This document shows positions 11,371 through 23,645 of a stretch of 64,000 nt of DNA, one piece after another; the stretch's first letter is position 1; the number at the start of each line of letters is the position of its first letter. Position numbers and translations under genes: made by a program. The DNA comes from Protula sp. h YS-2021 (Eukaryota > Annelida > Polychaeta > Sabellida > Serpulidae), in contig OX457028.1 of NCBI GenBank assembly GCA_949752745.1, forward strand, positions 26,513,392 to 26,577,391, in the 5' to 3' direction. Below the pieces are notes generated by a model, which was not told the origin of the DNA, ran no database searches, and was given only the letters and a program-made list of their open reading frames with translations.

Positions 11371-14031
11371 CACACTTGTTGAAAATTGTTATTTATTATA
11401 AGTAAGAATATCTTTGATTACAGTGAAAAAAAACTAGACAACAAATTTACAAGAATTATGCGCGGACACAATATTTTATTGATGGTGTGGGGTAGTTGGG
11501 GCGGGTTAAGGGTCCAGAGGGTCTTAAAGTGAAAAGGCCTCTGGCATCCATCCCCCCAACTTTAGCATTTAACAAATGTTGGGCATGGGGATTTTCAACC
11601 CTCCGCCCCATCCCCACCCCACTCACTCTGATCCGCCACGTAGAAATGCACATTCGTGACCGTAGGACAATAGCCGTTGATCAGCCGAATCAAACATAAT
11701 AACATTCAAATACGCTATTTAGCATCAAACATAACCAAATCTTGCTGTCTCACCAAACAAGCGTGGGCAATGAATTCATTTACTTGCGTTGAAAGCACAA
11801 AGCTAAAAATAGGAAAACTTCGTGACACTCCGTTTATTATATCCATGCATGACAGCAATAAATTCTCTACATAAATTATCCATTTTTGATAAGATTTGTG
11901 ATAAGAATCTATTTTTACTCCACGCGTCCTGTTTTTCAGCTAATTTGGTAAGAACAGCATTTGTTTTTTTTTCCCTTCATAGAAAACAGAAAAATTCTAA
12001 AAGCCACAGCACCCGGCAGTTCACGGCCCAATAAAGCGTGTACAAGATCCAAAACATACGTCGCATCAGATAGAGGTTACCAATGTCTGGAATTCTGACC
12101 AAAATTCCCGTGCATTCTACTGATTCTTCTAGAACTACATAAAAACATGCGGATTACAACAATAAGGATAGGATTTGAAGTAGGAATACTAAATGATAAC
12201 GAATATGGGACACATTCCAACTGGGCATTTTCCAAACGACTATTGCCAACTGGACATTTTCCAATCAATTCATTTTTTTTTCAAGTTTGGTCTGGTCACG
12301 GAATATGAGCAAATTACTGTATAAATTGAACAAATCTGACATAACCACTCCCCCCCCCCCCCCTCCTCTGGGGTTTCGAAATGGTAATATACACCTGGCT
12401 AAATTTCAGGAATTTTTCTGTCTTCCGGGTCACAATTTATCACTTTCAGTTGTTTTCACACATGTACGACCGGAGAACCATCCTCCTCCTACCCCTCCCT
12501 CCCCCACCCCCTCCATGTCGAATGTGAGTCGTGTAACTAACGTCAACACGAGTTGAACTACTTTTTCGTCCTAAGTAATCCACGCTACATCCCTGGGAAA
12601 GGATCAAATGACACACTCGCAGACTTCATTAATTATACGCCATTTAAGATTAAACCAGAGACGTCCAAGCAAAGAAAACCCGTATTCCACGAATTAATCT
12701 ACTTGGTGCTTGCAGTGTATGGGTTATTGTGCTCTGATGCAATTTTTTTGCAATTACTTTTCAGTTCAATGCATCATATTGTCACTATTTTTTTTAATCT
12801 ACTTAAGGTTTTTTGCAATTTGAATTTGAACTATACGCCGAGTTTTGGAAGCCTGTGCCTGGTTTCTCATGAGAAAAATGGATCCTCATGTAAAGGCTTT
12901 AACTGGATTGGCAGAATTCTTCTCTAATGCTATGATTCAAGGCAATATAGCAGCGGCAAATCCTTGCCAATAATTCTGACTCCTCCTAACGGAAGTGTGA
13001 GTTCATACGAAATCAGTTACCAGAATACCCCAGACTAATTGCTTAATTAATTTAAAAGATAAGGGTGTAGTTTAGGGGATCTCTGAGCCACGTTATTTCC
13101 TATGTTAACTAAACCTAATACGCCCGCCAACTCGAATTCTCTGCAATAATACTGATCCCTAACGCTAAGAATGAAGCAGATTCTTTTCACCTAATGTGAC
13201 TATAAAATAAGGTTAGTCCCCTAAACTGCATCTCTAAAATTTAAAATCTCTAACCATTCTTTGACTTGTAAAATACACCCCATAGTCGCATGGAATAAAG
13301 GAAATGATTTTGTGCGGCACTGCTTTTAGTGGCACCGCGTCTGCAATCACTATTCGGTGTAGCCGAGGCGAAAACCGTAGCACTGCGATGACGTCATTGG
13401 CACTGTCTGTTGGTCTGGCTGTGTGTTTGTGGCATGTCCGGCAAACGCCTTGCTAACCATCGCCGCCGTACGCACTCTGCACATCTATTGACGCGGCGAA
13501 CTCCATGGCCTGCTTCAAGCGACTTCTCCTGCAGACAAACAGCAACACAAGGCACTTGTATAAAGTGTAATATTGTTAAGAAGGAAAAAAACCACTACTA
13601 CCACTGGCTATTCATTAGGCTTCATTTGCGTTGTTTTCTTTTCCGTCTTGCCTGAAGTATGCCGTGTTAGCGCTTGCAGGACAACAAATTGTCTCGGAAA
13701 GTAGAGGAGAGTCGTTGACTTAGTTTCGCCTTCGCGTAAGCCCAAGTGGTCAGCCAAGTAAATTATATGAGACGTCGCACGCAAGCCCGACTTAAAACAA
13801 GAAATCGTCTCTGAAAGCCCCTAATGGGAATATCATAGTCAGGCTCTTTCGTGTGACAAATGAATAAATAAGAAATCACTGAAGCCCCGGCGCCCCAGCT
13901 GACCAGCGGCCATTACTTCCAACTAAAATGAATATCGTGCAATTCTACTACCAGCCCCCATCTCCCTCTCCATATTTTTTTGTCTTTTTTCTTTCTTCTT
14001 TTTTTTTTTTCTTTTGAATTTGAAGTTTGCC

Positions 14032-14033
<2 letters not shown>
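11371..14033. other. No recognisable gene
   Basis: Mixed AT-rich sequence with poly-C runs near 12,348 and a poly-T run near 13,998. Frames of 89-124 codons occur (for example 12,553-12,927 plus) but match nothing I know and have no splice or start context. Confidence 0.4.
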
Positions 14034-14075
<42 letters not shown>

Positions 14076-14079
14076 GAGA

Positions 14080-14160
<81 letters not shown>
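14034..14160 (+). repeat. (GA)n microsatellite
   Basis: About 127 bp of GA dinucleotides with two GGGA interruptions in the first third. It opens Arg-Glu frames that are artefacts. Confidence 0.95.
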
Positions 14161-14164
<4 letters not shown>

Positions 14165-14811
14165 ACAGTTTCCTCTCTTTACGGCTTTGGATTAATCCAG
14201 CACTCCAGTATTTGCTGAATTGTATTATGTTAGTGATTTCTACGGCAAAAAGTCAAAGTAATAAATGGAATGCGGAGAGGTCAGGGAAACATATCAGACG
14301 CTATTGTCATCTTTCTGATTATTTATGGTTATTTCTGATAATCACGCTAATAACTGCTGAAAAACACTGATCCAAAAAATAAGACGGAATTCTAGTTGGA
14401 GGTGGGCGTGAGAAACGATGACAAGAGCATTTCCTTGATCCACACTTTCCTGATGCGTCATAATCAAAGGTCAATTAGCCCACACAATGAGCTGATGATG
14501 AGCCCAAACCAGCCTACGTGTGTGACAGTGAAGAGATTCCATCTGAGAAGCCGAATGATTAAAATGAAACCAAAATAATAATAATAATAAAACTAGAGGT
14601 GTGTCCGATCGGAGCACGAATGCCGCGCCTGGCGGATAGTCAGTGGCGTAATCTTAGTTTGAGGGATGTGATTCTTCTTGAGGAAAAAAAATGAATAAGC
14701 ACGGACTTAGTAACGAGGCAAAAACAAATTATGTCGATTCCAAAATACTCCAAAAAATATTCCAAAAAAGAATAAAAATTTATTCAGCTTTATACATATA
14801 CGTATATCGGG

Positions 14812-14905
14812 GTACGGAAAAAATGGCAACGGAAAAAATGGCAACGGAAATAATGGCAACGGAAAATATGGCAAGTGGAAATAATGGCAACGGAAAAAAT
14901 GTTGC
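14812..14905 (+). repeat. 15-bp tandem repeat
   Basis: Six copies of a unit like GGAAAAAATGGCAAC, with AATAATGG or AATATGG variants. Because 15 is a multiple of three, the array stays open in several frames, which explains the frames on both strands. Confidence 0.9.
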
Positions 14906-16000
14906 GAAGTGTACACAACATAGTACATAAAGCACTTAACTTCAATAAAATTGCCTAAGTCAAACGCCACTTTCAGCCGAAAAAAAAACAGGTGCCGTCT
15001 TGCATAGCTTCAATATATAAGGAACAATAAACTTTAAAGAAATAAATGAAACTGACGACGTCCTGCATAACTTCGATATATTAGGATAAATAAACTGTAA
15101 AAAATATAAAAGGAGCCAAGTGTACAGGATGAAGTGCTATCCACAAAACTTAGTACACTAAGCACCTAATGCCTTAGTTCAAACGCTAATTTCGACCAAA
15201 TAAACGCCTCATCGGACAAACGGACGACGTCCTACACAACTTCAGTATATTACGAACAATAAACTATAAACAATAAATCACCAACTAAACGTATGGGGTA
15301 AAGTGCGATGCACAAAACTTAGTACATAGAGCACCTAACTGCAGTAAAATTGCCTGAGTTCATAGGCCAATTTCAACCGAATAAACGCCTCGTCGGACAA
15401 ACGGACGACGTCCTGCACAACTTCAATATATTAGAAACAATAATCTATCAACGAATAAATCACCAAATAAATATGTAGAGTGAGGTACGATCCACAAAAC
15501 TTAGTACATAAAACATCTAACTTAGCACATAGGGCATCTAACTGCAGTAAAATTGCCCGAGTTCATAGACCAATTTCGACCGAATAAACGCCTCGTCGGA
15601 CAAACGGACGACATAGAGCACCTAACTGCAGTAAAATTGCCTACGTTCAAAGGCCAATTTCGACCAAATAAACGACTCGTCGGACAAACGGACGACGTCC
15701 TGCACAACTTCAATATATTAGAAACAATAATCTATAAACAAATAAAATACCAAACATGTGAGGTGCGGTCCACAAAACTTAGTACATAAAACATCTAACC
15801 ACAGTAAAATTGCATAAGTTTAAACCCCAATTCCGACCGAATTAATGTCTCGTCGGGACAAAAGGACGACGTCCTACACAACATCAATATATTAGGAACA
15901 ATATCCCAAAAACAAAAAAGTTGCCGGACAAATAGCTATGCTACGGTGCGATCCACAAAACTTGGTACCTAAAGCGTAACGTACACACAGGCAGTAAGAC
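14906..16000 (+). repeat. Satellite-like tandem repeat, unit about 170-230 bp
   Basis: Units begin near 14,912, 15,142, 15,311, 15,492, 15,771 and 15,953 with CACAAAACTTAGTACATA, followed by GCACCTAACTGCAGTAAAAT, CGACCGAATAAACGCCTCGT, CGGACAAACGGACGACGT, and CTTCAATATATTAG. The fourth unit has an internal ~80-bp duplication. The array ends in a GACGGACAGGCAG-type tail near 16,000. Confidence 0.85.
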
Positions 16001-16985
16001 GGACGGACACAGGCAGGCAGAATATATTTCAGAAATTTGTCAGGCGGGGCATAAAAATACTAAAAATAAAAAATATAATCGCACCTTGCACAATTCAGCT
16101 TCTCTCAAATAACAAGACCACACAACAATATAAATAAATAATTAAACTAGACCGCTTTCGCCGCCGAGTAGCCAGACTCTGTGGCCACAACAATACGATT
16201 TGGAACACTTAAATATTCAGAATTCTGTAAAATCTTCGTTAAAAGTCATGCCAAGTTGTGAGTCGCATAAAAAATCTGCGCAACGCAGCTTTTGACTACG
16301 ATAAATTGTCGATTTGAGGTAACATCAGTACAGGGCCAAATCGTAACACTGCACCTTGTTGTAATTTGGTTTTCATAGGTCGCAACCAACTTCTCCGAAG
16401 CTCAATTAACGTCCCTTACGCAACGTTGAATATATTTCGGAAAATCGACCAGTCGTGAAGACATCGAAATATAGGGTCGCAAAAATGTTCGGGTCACAAC
16501 CAAAAACCAAAAGGCTCCTTTGAAAACTGGCGAAAATCAGGACATAAAGTATGGAATATTCAGAATTCAGTTTTTACTGCCTACTTTTGAGGTATATTCA
16601 TGAAAATTGGATTCATGCATATCCTGTATTACCCGATGACCCACAGGTAAATTTGGCAGAGCGATGGCCACCAGTATATATGATTATCATTGTCTAGACG
16701 TGATGTGATTAACATTTTCGAGATATCTACATGCCACTCTCCCTAGTCTAAATAAGCTGGTAGTTAGACGTTATGAAGTTGATTGGTGCGGCCCACCCCT
16801 CCCCCCGCCCCCATTAATTAGCAACTGTAAAAAAAGTTAGTTAGTTATTTGATTGGTTTAACGATACCACCAACCTATTGCAGGTCATATTGTGTCATTC
16901 TTGGTAGCTTTATCGCATTTATACTTTACTGATACTTTACTGATCAAGTTAGTATAAGATAAAATCTTAAATACACTAAAACGCC
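16001..16985. other. No recognisable gene
   Basis: AT-rich unique-looking sequence with a C-rich patch at 16,795-16,812. Nothing further is supported. Confidence 0.4.
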
Positions 16986-18120
16986 CTAATTGATGGTAAT
17001 ATTTACATACGAATACAGGTTAATCTCTTTCTTGTTAGAATTTACTTTTTTAAAGAGTTCTCTCATAGAGTCAACTCTATAATAAGCGGGACGAATGTGA
17101 TTGAAGTCTATACAATCTATCAAGATTTGTTTCACTGTATACCGTTCCCGACAACTTATACATTCGGGTTGTGGTTCACCTCTTAAGAGGTGTTTGTGAG
17201 TAGTGTAAGAATGTCCTATTCTTAATTTGTGTATTACCATATCGTCACGCAGACCATTTAGGGAGGGCAATTTACGCCCTAAAACAGGATTAATTTGGTA
17301 TTGCTTATTGTTGGTTTGTGCATCCCAATGTTATTGCCATAGATTTTTGACATATCTAGAAATATGGCATTTAAAATCTGATGACGGTATAAGGAAATCT
17401 GAGCAATCTTGGTTTAACGGTTCTTTGGCGCCTTTGTCCGCTGCCTCGTGGCCCGGGATTCCAAGGGTGGCTCGGTACCCAGCAAAAAATTATCTCTTTA
17501 CCACTTCGTCGTGTTTTTCAAGTCCAAAATTAATGGGTTGGATACCTGTAGGTTTTCTAGTAATTCTGACATGGAGTCTGCACATAATATGAGTTTTTTT
17601 TTGTAATGGCTAACTTTATAGCATAGCATAGCTGCAGGGTTCTACCTTCTGCAGAGAAAACAGAAGACCCATCGGACAGCCTGGTTTTTTTTGTGGACCC
17701 AGAAAGAATCTTCAAGTCCACAGGTTTCGTTAACTTCCAAGGGGGTTGGCTGGGGATTCTAAGATGGGTATATTAGGACGCACTTGCTAAAGAAAAAAGT
17801 AAACAAAAGAAGGAAGAATGAAGAACTAGTAAAAGAAGAGTTAGAAACAAAGAGATTCCGATTAGTCGCCTCTTACGTCATGCACGGAACAATCTGATGA
17901 GTAGGCTTATTTCTATTGGCGTAAAGTTTTACAGAATACTGCATGACAAGTTTTAATCGCCGTATATTGAGAGGTTGTTCATTTGCCTCAACGTGTAAAC
18001 TGTCGGCTGAGGATGTTCTAAAGGCACTTAAACATATTCTTAAGCCGGTTCTAGCATCTTGAGATAGGATGGTTGCATCTCTGTGAAAAAACTGGCTGCA
18101 AAGTCCACACTCCAAGAAAA
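16986..18120 (-). mobile_element. 3' part of an I-like LINE (post-RT region and RNase H)
   Basis: On the minus strand, 18,075-17,890 reads DARTGLRICLSAFRTSS then VEANEQPLNIRRLKL, the segment that follows the RT in I/ingi-like LINEs. After an insertion, 17,690-17,420 gives RNase H pieces (LSDGSSVFSAE, an ADSMS box, and a shifted PGHEAADKGAKEPLN). 17,270-16,986 gives the C-terminal end with RIGHSYTTHKHLL and a CISC knuckle followed by ILIDC. At least two frameshifts and a stop make it non-functional. The RT itself is absent, so the copy is truncated. Confidence 0.8.
17706..17890 (+). repeat. SINE-like dispersed repeat nested in the LINE
   Basis: The segment contains TTAGGACGCACTTGCTAAAG, GAAGGAAGAATGAAGAA, and AGATTCCGATTAGTCGCCTC, as in the copies at 37.8 kb (minus) and 57.1 kb (plus). 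It splits the LINE between the post-RT segment and RNase H, so it is younger than the LINE. Its ends are less clear than in the 37.8-kb copy. Confidence 0.75.
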
Positions 18121-20217
18121 AATGAATAAAAATGACATCTAGGTCGTTGTTTCATTTTTCTGGTGGTGGTGACCAGTGGTGAGTTTGGTATGAACGCCAT
18201 TCTTGCCAAACCCAGAATTTGCCATGTAGACTTCAATAATCATCGAAGGTCCTACGTTAAAATATTGATCGGAATGAATAAATTATAATAACGCCATAAA
18301 TATTAAGGTGACACTATATCGCAACAATCTTGTAACAAATGGAAAGATCATTCTTCGCGTGCTGTTTAATTTTTTTAGGGAGTTACGGAAACTCAAAACT
18401 GCCTTTATAATGTGAAAACAACTTAATATCAACTTTGGAGGTGAGCATCCCAGAAACGTGATAGATAAGCATCCCCGCTGAGATATTTGCTGTTCAGCCT
18501 AACGACAAAGATAAAGTTACATTGTACATATTTGCTCACACTTTGTCGGTAGTGGAGAGATCAACAGCTTGCTTGTACTGTTAGTCGTATCATAGCGTGC
18601 GCCTGCCGTATAATAGGCAAAATTCTAATGTCCATTTTTTGTATATAAAATGTTCATGAATTTCTATAAGACTATTTTTATTACAACGTTTGTTTTTGGC
18701 CATTACCATGCAAGTTTCAAGCCAGCGGAAATATCACTGCCTTTGGTTACATAAACTAAACATTTATGTCATAATAGTGAAACAGGTTGCCAACACTGTT
18801 GTTCCGGGATCTTTCTAACTGAATAACTAAACCATTTACCGGTACTTCGTTTTTTTTTATGGTTCTTTATTTACTATACTGGTAGGAGCATGGTGTAACA
18901 CAACCACCGGGCTCCTCTTTTAGATGAAAATGCAGCTTAGGCAGCCATGGTTATTCCTTTGTGTGTTTGATAAAAAGTGAAGCTATATGATAGCCACAAT
19001 TACAAGAGAACAAATTCTACACATAGAGACATTTTGGGGCGGAGACATTCTGATCCCCCTACACTCTTTGGAGACATTATGGTCGGAGAGACTTTGGGTG
19101 GATACCGCAAAACCCATCAAAACTTATTATGCTGTGTCACCGATATTATTAAAAGTTAGTAATTTTGAATGCAGAAAACTAGGTTTTTATCCAACTATTT
19201 TCAGACGTTTCAAAATGTCACCAAATGACTTTAGACAAATTAGTGCTCAACCAGACAATATCTGTAGAACAGCGGTTCACAACTTTCTAAATTTTAGATG
19301 GGCAGCTAATCGTAGGTCATTATGCATTATTAATTAAAAGAAGTAATCCAAAAAGTTTCAAAGATGCAAACTTAAAGGGTTTTTTTAAAAATAAAAGTTT
19401 GAAGCAAATACATTTCGCCAAATAATTTAATTAAAAGGTATGACATTTAGAGGCATTCTTATCTCGTCCTGTTTTTCATCTTTGAGCCAAAATTGCAATT
19501 TTTATACGACTTTGGACGTCATGATCAAGGGTTAGTTTTCTGTAGCTTATTAATCCACGGAAAGTAAAAAATGATTTTTAAAAGTTTTTTATGGAATATA
19601 TTTATCTTTTCAAAATGCTTAAACGTGGCTATGCCTAAGTTTTAAAAATAATGACAGGAAGAATCCTAATAACAAAGACATCCAGGCTGATCATCTGACA
19701 CATAACTGTTAAAGATTTTCTAGCTGTTAAACACCTTAATCACGGACTGATGTCACCTTACTCACTGACTGAAAATTACCACGAATGCCACTGAGGGAAG
19801 CCTAGCTGCATTACTATCAATAAATACAGTGCCGTTATACAGAGAATGTCGAATATGCGACTTCTGTCATACGGTGCCCCGAACAAACCCCCAAGGAATA
19901 CCACCCCCCTCCTTTCGATGGCCTAGGTACAAGCCTCCCTAAGTACAAATCCCCAGGAACATACCCCCTCCCCCCCCGAGATCAATCACTGCTCCCCATG
20001 CTTATATATCTGTCGTTGCTTTCAAGTTATTAATTGCAATTCGATATTAATTCAACATAAAGCGCCACTTGATTGCAATTCAATTGCTTTCAATTAGGTG
20101 CAATTAGGTTACTTATGTGTAAATTTTACGTGTATCATTGGCTTTTTTTGTTTCGTAGACACATTATTGGGTGGGAATGTTCAAATAAAGTTGTGATTAA
20201 GCAGACATTGTTTTAAA
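18121..20217. other. No recognisable gene
   Basis: AT-rich sequence. A 61-codon minus frame at 18,236-18,051 overlaps the LINE boundary and a 116-codon plus frame lies at 18,987-19,337; neither matches a family I know. A C-rich patch lies at 19,960-19,977. Confidence 0.4.
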
Positions 20218-21525
20218 AATGCCATTTTCGGTATCCCGACATAACGCCCGACGACATAGCGCCCAGCGACGTAACACCCCACGACATACCGTCCGAAAAA
20301 AGTGAAGGGTGGGACATTTGGACCGATTTTTGCTTCCTCCTTTTTTCTTTAATATATTGCTCCAAGCTTTAATTAGCTCACTCTGCTTAAAAGACACTAA
20401 AGCCTATCCTTTTAATGTCAGCTTCGGAGTTCATCACGCTGACTCAGATCAAAAAGATATCCGTTTAACGTCAGCTAGTGTCTAATCTACGCAGTCAGTG
20501 TACCCACCACGCGACTGCCGTTACGTGAGTCCCTAATAATCTCTACTTAATTCCTTGATGCTTCGATGTCAAAACTTTGGTGTATAACGCTGAAACGCCT
20601 GCACACGCTTTGTCTTGACCGTGTCGCTGGACGAAAAAACAGTGCCAAAGTTTTTGAGGGTTATCGCGTTCAATCTGAGTTAGAAGCCGGTCAATCGGGA
20701 AAACGACGAGGACTAAGAACCAAGTAGTGTAGTGGAAAGAGTGGGACGTACCTAGTGTTTAGATGTTTAGAACGGAAACATACTTAAGTGTTCAGATGAG
20801 TTCAGGATTTTAAAGTGTACGGTGTTGTTGGTAGTTGTAACGAGTCCTTCACCTAGTGCGGTACCTAGTGTTCAGATGGGTTCAGGGCTCGAACGTACCT
20901 AGTGTTCAGATGAGTTCAGGGCTCGAACGTACCTAGTGTTCAGATGAGTTCAGGGCGGGAACCTACCTAGTGTTCAGATGAGTTCAGGGCGGGAACCTAC
21001 CTAGTGTTCAGATGAGTTCAGGGCGGGAACCTACCTAGTGTTCAGATGAGTTCAGGGCGGGAACCTACCTAGTGTTCAGATGAGTTCAGGTCGGGAACCT
21101 ACCTAGTGTTCAGATGAGTTCAGGGCGGGAACCTACCTAGTGTCCAGATGAGTTCAGGGCGGGAACCTACCTAGTGTTCAGATGAGTTCAGGGCGGGAAC
21201 CTACCTAGTGTTCAGATGAGTTCAGGGCGGGAACCTACCTAGTGTTCAGATGAGTTCAGGGCGGGAACCTACCTAGTGTTCAGATAAGTTCAGGGCTCGA
21301 ACGTACCTAGTGTTCAGATGAGTTCTGGAAGGTAATGTGTATAGCATTGGTAGTTTTGTTCAGACTGGTCATATTTTAAACGCGGTGTGATTTACTAGGA
21401 AAGAAAATTGTAACAAAAAAGATGAATAAAAATCGGTCAAAATGTCGCACCTGCACCTTTTCTGACGTTATGCCGGCGGGCGTTATGTCGTCGGGCGTTA
21501 TGTCGTGGATTCGGTATTTTCTAGT
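20218..21525. mobile_element. Inverted-repeat element enclosing a minisatellite
   Basis: A left arm at about 20,225-20,335 (GACATAACGCCCGACGACAT ... GGACCGATTTTT) and a right arm at about 21,423-21,520 (AAAAATCGGTC ... GGGCGTTATGTCGTCGGGCG) are diverged reverse complements of about 100 bp. Within each arm, GTTATGTCGTCGGGC-type words are themselves repeated. The interior of about 1.1 kb is largely a 34-bp minisatellite. There is no transposase, so it looks like a non-autonomous fold-back element. Confidence 0.75.
20748..21330 (+). repeat. 34-bp minisatellite
   Basis: About 14 regular copies of a unit running ACCTAGTGTTCAGATGAGTT then CAGGGCGGGAACCT. Edge copies carry GGGCTCGAACGT in place of GGGCGGGAACCT, and the leading copies before 20,870 are degenerate. 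Confidence 0.95.
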
Positions 21526-23216
21526 GTCTGTTGTTGTTGTTGTCGTTGTTCAGGAGGATGGGGATGGGCATTATTGCTACACACCCAGTGTGCCCAGGCA
21601 ATGTGATACAAATACTCATTTTTACAGTCATTATCTAAACTGCAAATTAACAAAATGTGACAGTGTCCAGGTGTCGCCAGAGTAGCAACGCGCGAACTGG
21701 CACTGGGCTTTTCCCGAAGTACGGCGAAGAGTTGGCGGAAATTATAGTGAAACCTCTCATATCCGCATAGCTCGGGGGTAAGGATACGGGATTGTTCGGT
21801 AAATAGCGACTGGTTGGGACACATAACATGGACTATGATGCAGTTGGTGCCAGATATGATACGTAACCGCTGTCTTGAGTAATTTCGTGCACAAAATCAA
21901 AGAAAAAAAAACAAAAAAAGATGAAGAAGAAAAAATGACAGAATTCCGACTCTGGTGAATTGGCAGCACCAGTGTTAAAACCTTGCAAAAAAATCCAAAA
22001 ATCATAGACAAAATTAGAGCGAAATTCCGCCAATTCACTAACTGGAAAAATAGAAATCCAAAAAAGTACTTTTTTTACATCTGGCCAGAAAACGATCACG
22101 CAAAATTTTGAGCAAGTTTAATCAATTTTTCGAAAAGTTGGTAATCGCTTCGCCAAAGTTACGAAAAAATCGTCCAAAAATTAAATAACGGACGTTTTTC
22201 CCACAAGGGGGATATAGTTCCACCAACTTTTACTACGATCCGACGAAATCTGAAAGAGCAGTAGCCCAAAATAAAAGTTTACAGACGGAGGGATAGCCAG
22301 GCAATTTTTATCGTGTTATAACAACAAATTTGCAGCGTACGTTAATTTTCATGGTTAAGGTGTCTGTGACATTTTTTTAGCTGAGAATATCAGAACTGTG
22401 GAAGATATTACAAAAAGAAATTTCAAAATTACTTACATTTAAGACCATTTCACATTTTGGTTAAAAATTTGTCAAAATTTGGGTTTAATGTTCACAAAAA
22501 CCAAGAAACTACACGTATCACACAGACAAATCTGGCAAAACTTTCACTGAAGTCGGTAGTTTTGTCGTTATTTGACAGACGGACGGACAGGCGGCAGGGG
22601 TCCTACACAATGGGCATAACCCATGTGGCGAAAGGCCACCTGAGATAAACATGTGCAAAAACATGTGCAAATGCGCCTCGGTACTTTCCCCAGGCCTTTA
22701 TCCTTTACAGATATACTCGGACTTCAACGTGTTAATTATACAGTTATTCGAGCAATAATTACATGTAACATCATTTTCTTTTTCCTGGTGAAATGACAGC
22801 AACTATAACGCTATTTTTTTTATACACTTATATTCCACAAATTGATCTTGGCTCTATTCTCTATACACGTCTCTCCTATTTCCTCCGTCTCGTATTATGG
22901 AATAAGCTTTATAGAAATAATTAAATATTTTTTTCTCTTTGATAGCTGTATTACCTGTTCGCAAATTAGTTACAGCAGCCATTTCTTTTCAACCTGACAT
23001 AATTTCCTGCCATTTAAACAAGCACGAATTGATGCAAATCAAAGTATAACAAGGCATCGCAGAGTGCACAGCCCAAACCGGAATTATACATTAAATGGCA
23101 TCCATAAGTCAAACAACCCTTGGTATGAAATAATCTTTCATGGCATGGGAGAAAAATGTGTTTTATTTTCCTATGCAAACGGAAGTTCATGGCGGTGGAG
23201 CATTAAAGTAGTCTGA
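21526..23216. other. No gene; ordinary intergenic sequence
   Basis: Around 21,747 a partial GTGAAACCTCTCATATCCGC looks like one end of a mariner/pogo MITE. A GACGGACGGACAGGCGG tract lies at 22,578. The part from 22,690 to 23,160 is free of repeats and rich in TAATTA-like words, but no exon is evident. Confidence 0.4.
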
Positions 23217-23645
23217 TTGTGTATTTTAATTGGTAAGCCATGTCTAAAATTTGGTGATGATCGGATAAATAGTTTTTGTGTTATGTTTAACAAGCAATTG
23301 CTGATGAAAATCCAAGATGGCGGCTGGTGGCCATTTCAAATTTTGCTATTCACCCCAAAACCACTTCTCAGCGTAATTTTCAGACGGTTAATCTATGTCT
23401 AAAATTTGGTAACGATACGCAAAGTTACTAACGAGTTCTCAGGTTTTCAAGAAATTGTAAGAAATAAAACGACCATTTTAAATTTTCTGATCGATCCCAA
23501 AATCAACGTGGCAGTGTTTTCGAACTGGTTAAACCTTGTCTAAAATTTGGTGATGATCAGTCAAGTAGTTTTTGTTTTACTGCGTTAACAACAACTTTCG
23601 AGTGAAAATCCAAGATGGCGACCATTGGGTAAAGGTCAAAATAAA
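23217..23645 (+). repeat. ~150-bp tandem repeat
   Basis: Three units start near 23,241, 23,396 and 23,536 with TGTCTAAAATTTGGTGATGA. Two of them continue to AAAATCCAAGATGGCG. A GGACGGACGGAAAAAAGG tail follows at 23,725. Confidence 0.75.

Noticed and set aside
14014..14370. 118-codon Arg/Glu protein
   Set aside because: Product of the GA microsatellite.
18302..18321. ATTAAGGTGACACTATATCG, close to the SP6 phage promoter
   Set aside because: Two or three mismatches and no vector sequence around it; a chance match.
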